A DNA stretch of 5,162 bases, taken from positions 1 through 5,162 of the forward strand of contig JAPPDO010000386.1 in the NCBI GenBank assembly GCA_028821635.1. The letters are read 5' to 3'. The translations under genes were made by a program, and so were the position numbers. This document shows, one piece after another, positions 5,026 to 5,162 of the stretch; position 1 is the stretch's first letter, and the number at the start of each line of letters is the position of its first letter. Under the pieces are notes generated by a model, which saw only the letters and a list, made by a program, of their open reading frames with translations, was not told where the DNA came from and ran no database searches. This stretch comes from Ekhidna sp. (GTDB lineage: Bacteria; Bacteroidota; Bacteroidia; Cytophagales; Cyclobacteriaceae).

Positions 5026-5162
5026 ATGAGCAAGCAAACCTCCTTTTTCAGGCTTGTCTGCCTGACCTGTTTAAGCCTGCTGATGGCAGCCTGCAAGAAA
5101 GACGATGACGGCAACAGGTCGCCGGTTTCTGACGCTGATGCGGCCATCGACGCTCAGACCTA
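5026..5162 (+). CDS. Lipoprotein N-terminus, probably surface-exposed (3' end outside window)
   Basis: The first 45 codons of a lipoprotein are seen before the window ends. A basic start (MSKQTSFFR) leads to a hydrophobic stretch (10-20) and the lipobox region LLMAAC (18-23), with C23 as the lipidated residue. The mature start CKKDDDGN resembles the lipoprotein export signal known in some Bacteroidota (K followed by two acidic residues just after the cysteine), which directs lipoproteins to the outer face of the outer membrane. The next residues are polar and flexible, rich in D, S and A, as in linker regions, so no function can be assigned. By hand count 38 of the last 62 bases are G or C, clearly richer than the A/T-leaning genes to the left. 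A C14 run and promoter-like elements lie just upstream. The start at 5026 is preferred because it gives an intact signal peptide; no Shine-Dalgarno sequence is seen. Confidence 0.85.
   Translation, partial: MSKQTSFFRLVCLTCLSLLMAACKKDDDGNRSPVSDADAAIDAQT

Noticed and set aside
4843..5037. Minus-strand open frame of 64 codons across the poly-C region
   Set aside because: It reads through homopolymers (GGGG, FFF, KK), lies over promoter-like DNA and overlaps the lipoprotein start. It looks like a composition artefact.
1..5162. Insertion sequence, CRISPR array or toxin-antitoxin pair
   Set aside because: No transposase, no regularly spaced repeats and no recognised toxin or antitoxin were seen.

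Overview
The window looks like a piece of a Bacteroidota (Bacteroidetes) chromosome. The evidence is a DUF4783-type protein, a NadC with the EDIGLGDHSS signature usual in that phylum, starts without clear Shine-Dalgarno sequences in A/T-rich leaders, one good match to the Bacteroidota promoter pattern (TTTG, about 20 bases, TAnnTTTG), and a lipoprotein with a CKKDDD start. Order and genus cannot be told from this sequence. Every supported gene is on the + strand.

Positions 1-299 are non-coding. They hold a T-rich tract, two 13-base palindromes whose centres are 20 bases apart, and a promoter candidate (226-257). That promoter would drive a first gene group: a small DUF4783-type exported protein (300-677), nadC for NAD synthesis (707-1570), a two-helix YcxB-like membrane protein (1605-2084) and recX, the RecA modulator (2088-2564). 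The gaps are 29, 34 and 3 bases, so these are probably co-transcribed.

After a 69-base gap that could fold into a small pseudoknot comes a much tighter group. It contains a DinB-fold putative metal protein (2634-3140), a membrane-anchored ATP-grasp ligase of unassigned substrate (3142-4164) and a LysE/RhtB-type exporter (4165-4782). The junctions are TGA-C-ATG and TAA-ATG. A 34-codon open frame (4782-4886) continues the pattern with a TAATG overlap. A ligase fused in expression to a small-molecule exporter suggests that a conjugated product is made and exported. That is inference, and the product is unknown.

Positions 4887-5025 are rich in homopolymers (T8, A9, C14, A8). A run of 14 C (4973-4986) lies between a possible -33 element and a possible -7 element just upstream of a lipoprotein gene that starts at 5026 and runs off the window. 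The lipoprotein has a signal peptide, a lipobox and a CKKDDD surface-export-like motif, and its start is much richer in G+C than the genes to the left. A slippage-controlled (phase-variable) surface lipoprotein is the most interesting hypothesis here.
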